Source of the DNA: Bacillota bacterium
GTDB lineage: Bacteria > Bacillota > Clostridia > Lachnospirales > Lachnospiraceae
Assembly: GCA_023439125.1 (NCBI GenBank)
Contig: JAEXOU010000009.1
Span: forward strand, 160,610 to 224,609
DNA length: 64,000 bases
Direction of reading: 5' to 3'
A program made the translations under genes and the position numbers. This document shows positions 42,640 to 50,883 of the stretch, one piece after another. Each line of letters starts with the position of its first letter. Positions within the stretch are counted from its first letter, which is position 1. The notes beneath the pieces were generated by a model, which ran no database searches, was not told the DNA's origin, and worked only from the letters and a program-made list of their open reading frames with translations.

Positions 42640-42667
42640 ATAATATATATTTCAAAGGAGATTAAAG

Positions 42668-44212
42668 ATGAGTAAAAAGCCTACCGTTTTAATGATACTT
42701 GATGGTTATGGATTAAATGATAAGACAGAGTGCAATGCAGTAGCATTAGCAAACAAGCCTGTTCTTGATAAATTAATGATGCAATATCCATGGGTAAAAG
42801 GATATGCTTCTGGTATGGCAGTAGGACTTCCAGAAGGACAGATGGGGAACTCGGAAGTAGGACACTTAAACATGGGTGCGGGAAGAATTGTATATCAAGA
42901 GCTTACTCGTATTACAAAGTCAATCCAAGATGGTGACTTCTTTGAAACTGCAGAATTGAATGCAGCAGTTGATAATTGTTTAGAGAAGAATAGTTCTCTT
43001 CATTTATTTGGTTTATTATCCGATGGTGGTGTTCATAGTCATAACACACATCTTTATGGTTTATTGGAGCTTGCTAAGAAAAAAGGTTTACATAATGTCT
43101 ATGTTCACTGCTTTTTAGATGGTAGAGATACTGCACCAACTTCAGGTAAAGAATTTATGGAAGAACTTCAAGCGAAGATGGATGAAATTGGAGTTGGTAA
43201 AATCGCATCTGTTATGGGACGTTATTATGTAATGGATCGTGATAATCGTTGGGATCGTGTTGAGAAAGCATATAATGCTTTGGTAGATGGTGAAGGTATT
43301 ATGGCAGAAAATGCTATAGATGCAGTTGCAGCTTCCTATGCAAATGATGTTAACGACGAATTTATTGTGCCAACAGTAGTTGCAAAAGATGGAAAAGCGA
43401 TTGCACCAATTAAAAATGATGATTCAGTTATCTTCTTTAACTTCCGTCCTGACCGTGCAAGAGAAATTACAAGAGCCTTCTGTTGTGATGATTTTGAAGG
43501 CTTTGTACGTAAAGAAGGTAAATTATCATTAACTTACGTATGCTTTACCGAATATGATGTTACAATTCCAAATAAGTTGATTGCATTTAAGAAAGTAGCA
43601 ATTACCAATACTTTTGGTGAGTATTTAGCAGCTCACAATATGACTCAAGCAAGAATTGCAGAAACAGAAAAATATGCACATGTAACTTTCTTCTTTAATG
43701 GTGGTGTAGAAGCTCCAAATGCAGGTGAAGAAAGAATTCTTGTTAATTCTCCTAAGGTAGCAACTTATGATTTACAACCGGAGATGAGTGTTTATTCTGT
43801 TGCAGATAAATTAGTAGAAGCTATTAAATCTGATAAATACGATGTGATTATTACTAACTTTGCGAATCCAGATATGGTTGGACATACAGGTATCTGTGAG
43901 GCAGCTGTAAAAGCAATTGAAGCTGTTGATGAATGTGTAGGAAAGGCTTACGATGCATTATTAGAAGTTGGTGGTCAGATGTTTATCTGTGCAGACCATG
44001 GTAACGCTGAGCAATTAATTGACTATACAAGCGGAGAACCATTTACAGCACATACAACAAACCCAGTTCCATTTATTTTAGTAAACTATGATGAGAATTA
44101 TAAGTTAAAAGAGAATGGTTGTTTAGCTGATATTATTCCAACGTTGATTGAAATGATGGGAATGGAAAAACCAATAGAAATGACAGGTAAATCCTTACTA
44201 GAGCACAAATAG
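42668..44212 (+). CDS. gpmI: Phosphoglycerate mutase, cofactor-independent
   Basis: The 514-residue Mn-dependent enzyme interconverts 3- and 2-phosphoglycerate. It begins KPTVLMILDGYGLND, with the catalytic Ser in MGNSEVGHLNMGAGR near residue 62, the substrate segment HCFLDGRDTAPTSG, RYYVMDRDNRWDRV and the metal-site motifs NFANPDMVGHTG and CADHGNAEQ. Length is typical. ATG 42668 has AGGAG seven bases upstream. It follows tpiA in most Firmicute glycolytic operons; here about 3.4 kb of unrelated sequence intervenes, and a large palindrome precedes it. secG follows with its own promoter. Confidence 0.97.
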   Translation: MSKKPTVLMILDGYGLNDKTECNAVALANKPVLDKLMMQYPWVKGYASGMAVGLPEGQMGNSEVGHLNMGAGRIVYQELTRITKSIQDGDFFETAELNAAVDNCLEKNSSLHLFGLLSDGGVHSHNTHLYGLLELAKKKGLHNVYVHCFLDGRDTAPTSGKEFMEELQAKMDEIGVGKIASVMGRYYVMDRDNRWDRVEKAYNALVDGEGIMAENAIDAVAASYANDVNDEFIVPTVVAKDGKAIAPIKNDDSVIFFNFRPDRAREITRAFCCDDFEGFVRKEGKLSLTYVCFTEYDVTIPNKLIAFKKVAITNTFGEYLAAHNMTQARIAETEKYAHVTFFFNGGVEAPNAGEERILVNSPKVATYDLQPEMSVYSVADKLVEAIKSDKYDVIITNFANPDMVGHTGICEAAVKAIEAVDECVGKAYDALLEVGGQMFICADHGNAEQLIDYTSGEPFTAHTTNPVPFILVNYDENYKLKENGCLADIIPTLIEMMGMEKPIEMTGKSLLEHK

Positions 44213-44245
44213 GAAAACGTAGGAAAAAAATTAAATTTGTTTCAC

Positions 44246-44274
44246 TTGTCTTTTTGGACATATTGTGGTAAAAT
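44246..44274 (+). promoter_or_regulatory. Promoter of secG
   Basis: TTGTCT (44246-44251), 17 bases, TAAAAT (44269-44274), 29 bases before the secG start. Confidence 0.7.
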
Positions 44275-44302
44275 ATCATCGTGACTTTTAGGAGGTGTGG
44301 AA

Positions 44303-44548
44303 ATGGAAACTTTGAGAGTAATACTTACAATTGTTTTTGTTTTAATTTGTTTAGGATTAATTGTTGTTGTATTAATGCAGGAAGGCAAATCGGCAGGACT
44401 TTCTGGTTCAATCAATGGCGTTGCAGATACTTACTGGGGTAAGAACAAAGGTCGTTCTATGGAAGGTGCATTGAGCAAGATTACCATTGTTCTATCTGTA
44501 TTATTTGTAATTATTTCAGTTTTACTTAACTTGAAATGGGGACTATAA
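44303..44548 (+). CDS. secG: Protein translocase subunit SecG
   Basis: The 81-residue membrane protein has two helices (about residues 4-26 and 55-78) with the SecG signature VVLMQEGKSAGLSGSINGVAD between them. It assists SecYE in preprotein export. ATG 44303 has GGAGG seven bases upstream; the nearer GTG at 44297 overlaps the site and is rejected. secG next to rnr and smpB is the usual Firmicute order. A hairpin with a long T run follows at once. Confidence 0.95.
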   Translation: METLRVILTIVFVLICLGLIVVVLMQEGKSAGLSGSINGVADTYWGKNKGRSMEGALSKITIVLSVLFVIISVLLNLKWGL

Positions 44549-44556
44549 GACATAAA

Positions 44557-44582
44557 CACTCTGCTTGCAGAGTGTTTTTTTG
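44557..44582 (+). terminator. Terminator after secG
   Basis: ACACTCTGC and GCAGAGTGT form a compact stem immediately followed by a run of seven T, just after the secG stop. Confidence 0.9.
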
Positions 44583-44596
44583 TGCAATAAGTTTTG

Positions 44597-44815
44597 AGGT
44601 CATTTGTCATCCCATTCTTAGGAAGTCTATTATTTGCAAAATGACAAATAAAGTATGTCTGACGTCATTTTGCATAAAGAAACGTTATGAGAATGGGATG
44701 ACAAACATAATTCATCCGCAACACGCTCTCGCTTGAATGAAGTTCGTAGCGGTACATAAGGGCCTAAAATACAGGCCCTAAGTACCGACGACTTCATATT
44801 CGAAAATCAAGCGAA
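44597..44815. repeat. Two adjacent palindromes between secG and rnr
   Basis: Palindrome A centres on 44654: TTGTCATCCCATTCT (44604-44618) with its complement at 44690-44704, and GCAAAATGAC (44636-44645) with GTCATTTTGC (44664-44673). Palindrome B follows: TCGCTTGA (44729-44736) with TCAAGCGA (44807-44814), ATGAAGT with ACTTCAT, CGGTAC with GTACCG, and AGGGCCT (44759-44765) with AGGCCCT (44773-44779). The right arm of A plus the start of B recurs, inverted, at 155-258. No gene is supported here. Confidence 0.82.
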
Positions 44816-44906
44816 ATTCTAGTACATAGTTGGGTTATTACTACAAATACTATCATCAAATACGATTGTTGAATGAAATATCGTTAAGTGCGAAATAGGA
44901 AATGTA

Positions 44907-44935
44907 TTGAAATAAAGCAATCTTAGGTTTATCAT
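44907..44935 (+). promoter_or_regulatory. Promoter of rnr
   Basis: TTGAAA (44907-44912), 17 bases, TATCAT (44930-44935). The leader would be only about 18 bases long. Confidence 0.7.
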
Positions 44936-44959
44936 GGAAAAAAAGAAAGTGGGGTTAGA

Positions 44960-47122
44960 ATGGAGAAAGAATTATTAGAGAATAAGAAACAATTATTATA
45001 TGATGTCATTACCAATAAGTCGTATCGACCAATGAAATTTCGTGAATTGGCAGGTCTATTACAGGTACCAAAAAATGAGCGAGATGATTTAAAGCTTGTG
45101 TTAGATGCATTACTATCGGATGGAAAAATCATGATGGATGGCAATGCGAGATACAAGCAAATGAACGGAAATATCAAAGTAGGTATCTTTTCGGGAACGA
45201 CGCGTGGTTTTGGTTTTGTTACAATTGAAGGAGAAGAAGAACTTGGTGATGTATTCATTCCTGAGAGTGAAACAAAAGGAGCTTTAAATAAAGACAAGGT
45301 TCAAATTATTATCCAAGAGGAGCAGCAGTCTGGCAAACGTAGAGAAGGTGCGGTTCTTGCAGTCGTTGAGCGTAATGTGTCTGAAATCGTAGGAACTTTC
45401 CAAAGAAGTAAAAACTTTGGCTTTGTTGTTCCAGATAATCAGAAGTTTGGTGCAGATATATTTATTCCAAAGGAAAAGACAAAAGGCGCTGTGAATGGGC
45501 ATAAGGTGCTTGTAGAAATTACGGATTATGGCAACGATACTAAGAATCCAGAGGGTAAGATTGTTCAGATTATTGGACATATTAATGACCCTGGTGTTGA
45601 CATTGCCTCTGTTATTTTAGCCAATGGCTTACCAACGGAATTTCCTGAGGGAGTTATGAAGCAAGTTGAGAAAGTAGAGGATGAGATTGATCCAAAGGAA
45701 ATGGGTGGACGTCTTGACTTGCGTACTTGGCAAACCGTTACGATTGACGGTGAGGATGCGAAAGATTTGGACGATGCAATTACAATATCGAGAGAAGGTA
45801 ATGGATATAAGTTAGGTGTTCATATCGCTGATGTCAGCAACTATGTAACCGAGGGCTCACCTTTAGATAAGGAAGCACTAAAGCGTGGTACAAGCGTATA
45901 TCTTGTCGATCGTGTGATTCCAATGCTGCCTCATAAATTATCCAATGGCATCTGCTCCTTAAATGCTGGCTGTGATCGACTTGCATTGAGTTGTATTATG
46001 GACATTGACAATAAAGGGAATGTTACTGGACATCGTATTGCAGAAACTGTTATTAACGTTGATCGTCGTATGAGCTATACTTCTGTAAAGAAAATTATCG
46101 AAGATCGTGATGAAGAAGAGATGAAGGAATATGAAGGCTTTGTTGAGATGTTCGACTTGATGCAGGAGCTTGCAAATATCCTAAGAGAGAAACGTAGAAA
46201 ACGTGGTTCGATTGACTTTGATTTTCCAGAAAGTAAGATTATTATGGATGACGAAGGAAAGCCAATTGAGATTAAACCATATGAAAGAAATAAGGCAACT
46301 AAGATTATCGAGGATTTCATGCTAATCGCGAATGAAACGGTAGCAGAGGATTACTTCTGGCAAGAGCTTCCGTTTGTTTATCGAACTCATGAGAACCCTG
46401 ATCTTGAAAAGATACAAAAGTTAAGTATCTTTATTAATAACTTTGGATATACGATGAGAATTGGTCAGGATGAGATTCATCCAAAAGAACTTCAGAAGCT
46501 GTTAGTTAAAATTGACGGAACTCCAGAAGAGGCGTTGATTAGTCGTTTAACATTACGTTCGATGAAGCAGGCAAAATATACAACAACATGTGATGGACAC
46601 TTTGGTTTATCTACAAAGTATTATTGTCACTTTACTTCTCCAATTCGTCGTTATCCAGATTTACAGATTCATCGTATTATTAAAGAGAATCTTCGTGGAG
46701 GATTAAGAGAAAAGAGAATAATTCATTATGATCGAATCTTAACAGAGGTAGCAAAACAATCGAGCTTAACAGAACGTCGTGCGGATGAATCTGAAAGAGA
46801 AGTCGAGAAATTAAAGAAAGTGGAGTATATGAGCCAGTTTATTGGTCAAACCTTTGAAGGAGTAATCTCTGGAGTGACTGCGTGGGGCATGTATGTTGAG
46901 TTACCAAATACGGTAGAGGGTATGATACGAATGGCTGATATGCACGACGATTATTTCATTTATGATGAAGAGCATTATCAGTTAATTGGTGAGCATACAA
47001 AGAAGACCTTTAAGTTAGGTCAATCTGTTATTATTCGTGTAGAGGATACCGATAAGTTACTCAAGACAATCGATTTTTCTATCGTAAAGTCATTACCATC
47101 CAATCAGGATGAACAAGAATAA
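44960..47122 (+). CDS. rnr: Ribonuclease R
   Basis: The 720-residue 3'-5' exoribonuclease degrades structured RNA and, with SmpB and tmRNA, non-stop mRNAs. It has an N-terminal winged-helix (residues about 5-65), two cold-shock-type OB domains (GTTRGFGFVTIEGEEELGDVF-type segment near 76, and SKNFGFVVPDN near 150), the RNB catalytic domain with the Asp cluster EDAKDLDDAITI near residue 272, and a C-terminal S1 domain (FEGVISGVTAWGMYVELPN). ATG 44960 follows GTGGGGTTAG, a modest ribosome-binding site. Placement before smpB and ssrA is conserved. It lacks the long Lys-rich tail of the E. coli enzyme. Confidence 0.96.
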   Translation: MEKELLENKKQLLYDVITNKSYRPMKFRELAGLLQVPKNERDDLKLVLDALLSDGKIMMDGNARYKQMNGNIKVGIFSGTTRGFGFVTIEGEEELGDVFIPESETKGALNKDKVQIIIQEEQQSGKRREGAVLAVVERNVSEIVGTFQRSKNFGFVVPDNQKFGADIFIPKEKTKGAVNGHKVLVEITDYGNDTKNPEGKIVQIIGHINDPGVDIASVILANGLPTEFPEGVMKQVEKVEDEIDPKEMGGRLDLRTWQTVTIDGEDAKDLDDAITISREGNGYKLGVHIADVSNYVTEGSPLDKEALKRGTSVYLVDRVIPMLPHKLSNGICSLNAGCDRLALSCIMDIDNKGNVTGHRIAETVINVDRRMSYTSVKKIIEDRDEEEMKEYEGFVEMFDLMQELANILREKRRKRGSIDFDFPESKIIMDDEGKPIEIKPYERNKATKIIEDFMLIANETVAEDYFWQELPFVYRTHENPDLEKIQKLSIFINNFGYTMRIGQDEIHPKELQKLLVKIDGTPEEALISRLTLRSMKQAKYTTTCDGHFGLSTKYYCHFTSPIRRYPDLQIHRIIKENLRGGLREKRIIHYDRILTEVAKQSSLTERRADESEREVEKLKKVEYMSQFIGQTFEGVISGVTAWGMYVELPNTVEGMIRMADMHDDYFIYDEEHYQLIGEHTKKTFKLGQSVIIRVEDTDKLLKTIDFSIVKSLPSNQDEQE

Positions 47123-47196
47123 CTCGTTTTTGAATAGATATTGTATAAATATGACATAAATCCTAGAAACTACAAGGTTTCATCGATAAGATGATT

Positions 47197-47225
47197 TTGC
47201 TTATCAGAAAATGTTATGATATAAT
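47197..47225 (+). promoter_or_regulatory. Promoter of smpB
   Basis: TTGCTT (47197-47202), 17 bases, TATAAT (47220-47225), 100 bases before smpB. Confidence 0.7.
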
Positions 47226-47324
47226 TAAACATTGCTTGACTTGATTGTTGGATATTCATTTACAAAAATGTATATTAGTTTGTAAGGTATCCATTAGGTT
47301 AGCAAGGAAAGAGAGGAATAGGAC

Positions 47325-47789
47325 ATGGCAAATGATAGTTTTAAGTTAATTGCAAACAATAAAAAAGCCAGATTCGACTATTTCATAGAGGAAACTTACG
47401 AAGCAGGACTTGTACTACATGGAACGGAAGTAAAGTCACTTCGTATGGGCAAATGTTCGGTAAAGGAAGCATTTGTTCGAATAGAGAATGGGGAAGTATA
47501 TGTGTATAATATGCACATTAGTCCTTATGAAAAAGGAAACATCTTCAATAAGGATCCATTGCGTATTAAGAAATTATTACTGCACAAATTTCAGATTAAT
47601 AAAATAGTTGGAACGCTACAGCAAAAAGGTTATACACTAGTACCATTACAGGTTTACCTAAAGGGTAGTCTTGTAAAGATGGAAATAGGTATCGCTCGTG
47701 GTAAAAAGCTATATGATAAACGCCAGGATATTGCAAAAAAGGATCAGAGAAGAGAGGCTGAAAAGGATTTCAAGGTGAAGAATCTATAG
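47325..47789 (+). CDS. smpB: SsrA-binding protein SmpB
   Basis: The 154-residue protein binds the tRNA-like end of tmRNA and places it in stalled ribosomes. The signatures LIANNKKARFDYFIEETYEAG, LHGTEVKSLRMGKCSVKEAF and the C-terminal LVKMEIGIARGKKLYDKRQD are intact, and the basic tail KKDQRREAEKDFKVKNL needed for trans-translation is complete. ATG 47325 follows GAGAGGAA. The partner RNA gene ssrA is about 2.6 kb downstream, with a pyrophosphatase and thymidine kinase gene in between. Confidence 0.98.
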   Translation: MANDSFKLIANNKKARFDYFIEETYEAGLVLHGTEVKSLRMGKCSVKEAFVRIENGEVYVYNMHISPYEKGNIFNKDPLRIKKLLLHKFQINKIVGTLQQKGYTLVPLQVYLKGSLVKMEIGIARGKKLYDKRQDIAKKDQRREAEKDFKVKNL

Positions 47790-47800
47790 TGGAGGAAGTA

Positions 47801-49447
47801 ATGATAACACAAGCAAGTAAAATTAATATCATCGGGCATAAGAATCCAGATACGGATTCCATATGTTCTGCGATTGCTTATACAGCATTAAAGAATAAAC
47901 TTTTCGGTGACAATTATGTAGCGAAGAGAGCTGGACAGCTGAATCCGGAAACTCAATATGTTTTAGAACGCTTTGGTGTTACGCCACCAGAATATTTGGC
48001 TGACGTAAGGACACAAGTAAAAGATATTGAGATTCGTAAAACGGAAGGTGTAAACAAGTCGATCTCGATAAAGAAAGCTTGGACCTTAATGAAGGATAAC
48101 AATGTTGTTACTCTCCCAATCGTTGAAAACGAGAAGTTAGAGGGAATTATTACAATCGGTGATATTGCAACCTCTTATATGGAAGTTTATGATAGTCATA
48201 TTTTATCGGCAGCATTGACACCATATTCGAATATTATAGAAACTTTAGAAGGAACGATGATTGTTGGCGATGAGAATGCTATTTGCACAAAAGGAAAAGT
48301 ATTGATCGCTGCTGCTAATCCGGACCTAATGGAAGATTATATTGAGGAACATGATTTGGTTATCTTAGGTAACCGTTATGAATCTCAGCTTTGTGCGATT
48401 GAAATGAAAGCAGGCTGCATCGTAGTATGTGAGGGTGCAAAAGTTTCAATGACAATTAAAAAGTTAGCAATCGAGCGTGGATGTACGATTATTAGTACAC
48501 CACATGATACGTATACGGTAGCTCGATTGATGAATCAAAGTATACCGATTAATCACTTTATGATTCGAGATAATGTGATAACATTCCGTACAGATTCCTT
48601 TGTTGATGAGATAAAAACAGTTATGGCAAAACAAAAGAATCGAGATTTCCCAATCTTAGACCATAAAGGTAATTATTGTGGTATGATCTCAAGACGTAAT
48701 CTGTTAAATATGGAGAGAAAAAAGGTTATCTTAGTAGATCATAATGAAAAAAGCCAGGCAGTTGATGGAATTGAAGATGCTGAAATTCTAGAGATTATCG
48801 ATCATCATCGACTTGGTACGATTGAGACGATGAAACCTGTATTTTTCCGTAATCAACCTCTTGGTTGTACCTCAACGATTATTTATCAGATGTACTGCGA
48901 GAATAATGTAGAAATAGACAAGAAGATTGCAAGCATTCTTTGTGCTGCAATTCTATCAGATACGTTAATGTATCGTTCTCCAACATGTACTGTTTTTGAT
49001 AAAATGGCAGCAGAAAAACTTGCAGAAATTGCAGAGCTAGACGTTGTTGAGTTTGCAGGTGAAATGTTTGAAGCAGGCAGCAATCTGAAATCAAAAACAG
49101 CGGAAGAGATTTTCTATCAAGATTATAAGAATTTCTCAGCTGGTGATGTTACTTTTGGTGTTGGACAGATTACATCACTTAATGCACTAGAATTATCAGA
49201 GATTAAAGAGCGCTTGATACCATATCTAAACAAAGCAATCAATGAACATGCTGTTGACATGATGTTCTTTATGCTTACCAATATCATTCGTGAATCAACA
49301 GAGCTTATATGTATCGGCCATAATGCTAAGAACTTGATTGAGGGTGCATTTAATGTATCTGAAAATAATGGTGGTTTCAAATTAGATGGTGTGGTTTCGC
49401 GTAAGAAACAGTTGATTCCTGCCTTAACTGCTGCAATTCAAGAATAA
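47801..49447 (+). CDS. Manganese-dependent inorganic pyrophosphatase with CBS and DRTGG domains
   Basis: The 548-residue protein is a regulated family II pyrophosphatase. The catalytic DHH part begins NIIGHKNPDTDSICSAIAY; a CBS domain follows (about residues 70-125), then a DRTGG domain (about 190-250) and a second CBS domain (KQKNRDFPILDHKGNYCGMI-type segment near 275). DHH motifs resume at VDHNEKSQ and EIIDHHRLG, with a DHHA2 domain to the end. In this group AMP, ADP and ApnA nucleotides bind the CBS pair and control hydrolysis of pyrophosphate. ATG 47801 is preferred, with GGAGG five bases upstream; GTG 47789 overlaps the smpB stop. Coupling to smpB is likely. Confidence 0.93.
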   Translation: MITQASKINIIGHKNPDTDSICSAIAYTALKNKLFGDNYVAKRAGQLNPETQYVLERFGVTPPEYLADVRTQVKDIEIRKTEGVNKSISIKKAWTLMKDNNVVTLPIVENEKLEGIITIGDIATSYMEVYDSHILSAALTPYSNIIETLEGTMIVGDENAICTKGKVLIAAANPDLMEDYIEEHDLVILGNRYESQLCAIEMKAGCIVVCEGAKVSMTIKKLAIERGCTIISTPHDTYTVARLMNQSIPINHFMIRDNVITFRTDSFVDEIKTVMAKQKNRDFPILDHKGNYCGMISRRNLLNMERKKVILVDHNEKSQAVDGIEDAEILEIIDHHRLGTIETMKPVFFRNQPLGCTSTIIYQMYCENNVEIDKKIASILCAAILSDTLMYRSPTCTVFDKMAAEKLAEIAELDVVEFAGEMFEAGSNLKSKTAEEIFYQDYKNFSAGDVTFGVGQITSLNALELSEIKERLIPYLNKAINEHAVDMMFFMLTNIIRESTELICIGHNAKNLIEGAFNVSENNGGFKLDGVVSRKKQLIPALTAAIQE

Positions 49448-49749
49448 TAGTAAAAGATTAATAGTTACAATAAGCTAGATATGTGTATAAAGAAGTAGAA
49501 TTTTCAATATTCAAAGAAATCTAGAGATATTTACATTGCTCGTATATCATTTTTTGACTGAGATGATAACATTGTGCATGGAGATATGTTTTGCAGAGAA
49601 GTGGACAGATTATGCTGCGAAGCTTTCTTGCGACAAAGATGCATGTGCAAGTATGGTATATTTGTATGCTAATTCAGATGATGTTAGAGTCATTTGAAGA
49701 AGCATATGAATTTATCAAAAAAATACGTAAGACATTGGAAGGGTATAGA
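49448..49749. pseudogene. Possible frameshifted small gene upstream of tdk
   Basis: One frame reads MEICFAEKWTDYAAKLSCDK and on to SDDVRVI and a stop (ATG 49578 to stop at 49697). Another frame overlapping its end reads MLESFEEAYEFIKKIRKTLE up to the tdk start. Joined by one frame change near 49685 they give a continuous, ordinary-looking sequence of about 60 residues. Neither part alone has a good ribosome-binding site. It may be a broken gene, or the second part may be an unneeded extension of tdk. No family is recognised. Confidence 0.35.
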
Positions 49750-50313
49750 ATGGCAAAATTATATTTTAAATATGGTTGTATGAATAGTTCAAAATCGGCG
49801 AATTTGCTGATGATTAAGCATAATTACGAAGAACAAGGATTTCAAGTTCTTTTGCTAAAACCTGCGATTGATGACAGAGAGGGGGATGCTGTTATCAAAT
49901 CTAGAGTTGGTCTAGAATCTAAATGCCTTATGGTACATCCACATACTTCGATTCAAAAGATTTTCAAAGAGAATCCAGCAGATATCATTATGGTGGATGA
50001 AGCTCAGTTCTTAACAAAAGCTCAGGTAGATGAGATGTACGAGATTGCATTCCATCACAATGTAATCTGCTTTGGTTTGTTAACGGATTTTCAGCAACAT
50101 CTTTTTGAAGGAAGTCAGAGATTGCTTGAACTTGCGGAAAGTCTTCAGGAAATCAAAACGGTATGTCAATGTGGAAGACGTGCTACGATGAATGCAAGAT
50201 TTGATTCAAACGGGAAGTTGCTTACTCATGGTGAGCAAGTAGATATTGGTGGGAACGAAAAATATAAAGCTATGTGTAAGTACTGTTTTGAAAAACTAAA
50301 ATCACAATCGTAA
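49750..50313 (+). CDS. tdk: Thymidine kinase (type II)
   Basis: The 187-residue enzyme phosphorylates thymidine with ATP in the salvage pathway. It starts MAKLYFKYGCMNSSKSANLL, where GCMNSSKS is the P-loop (usually GxMxSGKS, here Ser in place of Gly). VDEAQFLTKAQVDEM is the catalytic Glu region. GLLTDFQQHLFEGSQRLLEL and the zinc-ribbon cysteines (CQCGRRATMNARF and CKYCF) complete the family pattern. ATG 49750 has GAAGGG just upstream and matches the family start; the frame is open a further 53 codons upstream, but that extension fits nothing in the family. Confidence 0.93.
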   Translation: MAKLYFKYGCMNSSKSANLLMIKHNYEEQGFQVLLLKPAIDDREGDAVIKSRVGLESKCLMVHPHTSIQKIFKENPADIIMVDEAQFLTKAQVDEMYEIAFHHNVICFGLLTDFQQHLFEGSQRLLELAESLQEIKTVCQCGRRATMNARFDSNGKLLTHGEQVDIGGNEKYKAMCKYCFEKLKSQS

Positions 50314-50357
50314 ATATCAATTCCATAGATTCACTACAAGTTGTCGAACATGAGCCA

Positions 50358-50386
50358 TTGACATTCTTATTAAAGGATATTATAAT
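50358..50386 (+). promoter_or_regulatory. Consensus promoter of ssrA
   Basis: TTGACA (50358-50363), 17 bases, TATAAT (50381-50386): both hexamers are perfect. Transcription would begin near 50393, about 30 bases before the mature 5' end. Confidence 0.9.
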
Positions 50387-50423
50387 TAGTTACACGTTAA
50401 AAAGACAATCGTCAAATAAACCA

Positions 50424-50766
50424 GGGGTTGTACTGGTTTCGACGGGGGTTTAGAAATTGTGGTAGCCATCCGTGGACTAGGACCACGTTAAAACTTAGAA
50501 TTAAATTTAAACGCAGACGAAAATTTAGCGTACGCTGCCTAGTGGCAGCTGTCGAACTTAAGCTTCTTGCGGCTTAAGACCTCGGCATCAAACTAGCAAG
50601 GACCTTTATTCTCAAAGCTTTGAGAGAGTAAAAGAACTTATGAAGCTACTGAAGTGAATAGCCTGTTTGTCGGCGATTCATGGAGGGAATGTTAAAAGAT
50701 AAACTGTGATGGGAGAAACTGCAATGGATGGGCTTTCGGACAGGGGTTCGATTCCCCTCAGCTCCA
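50424..50766 (+). ncRNA. ssrA: Transfer-messenger RNA (tmRNA)
   Basis: The molecule opens GGGGTTGTACTGGTTTCGAC, a tmRNA hallmark, and ends GGTTCGATTCC...CAGCTCC, the T-arm and acceptor strand. GGGGTTG (50424-50430) pairs with CAGCTCC (50759-50765) and A50766 is the discriminator; CCA is not encoded (TAC follows). The tag reading frame starts at GCA 50513 and reads ADENLAYAA before TAG at 50540-50542, so the tag added to stalled peptides would be (A)ADENLAYAA. About 343 bases is normal. Pseudoknots are expected but not drawn. Its own consensus promoter and a hairpin terminator flank it. Confidence 0.97.
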
Positions 50767-50770
50767 TACT

Positions 50771-50800
50771 AAGAACCTTGAGAATTCAAGGTTCTTTTCT
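50771..50800 (+). terminator. Terminator of ssrA
   Basis: AAGAACCTTGA (50771-50781) pairs with TCAAGGTTCTT (50786-50796), followed by a T-rich stretch. Confidence 0.9.
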
Positions 50801-50820
50801 TTTTGTGTTGCAACTAAGAG

Positions 50821-50848
50821 AAGCGCCCAGCTACTTACTGGGCGCTTT
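50821..50848. terminator. Terminator of the HsdR-N-type gene
   Basis: AAGCGCCCAG (50821-50830) pairs with CTGGGCGCTT (50838-50847) around seven bases. It lies after the minus-strand nuclease gene and, with the ssrA hairpin, separates the convergent genes. Confidence 0.85.
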
Positions 50849-50883
50849 ATTAATTATATGGTCTTCATATTGTTGAGGCTGTT

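Noticed and set aside
44536..44736. Plus-strand frame of 66 codons after secG
   Set aside because: It crosses the secG terminator and palindrome A; not a plausible gene.
49591..49749. Upstream extension of thymidine kinase by 53 codons
   Set aside because: The family starts at MAKLYFKYG; the added residues look like a remnant of another frame, listed separately.
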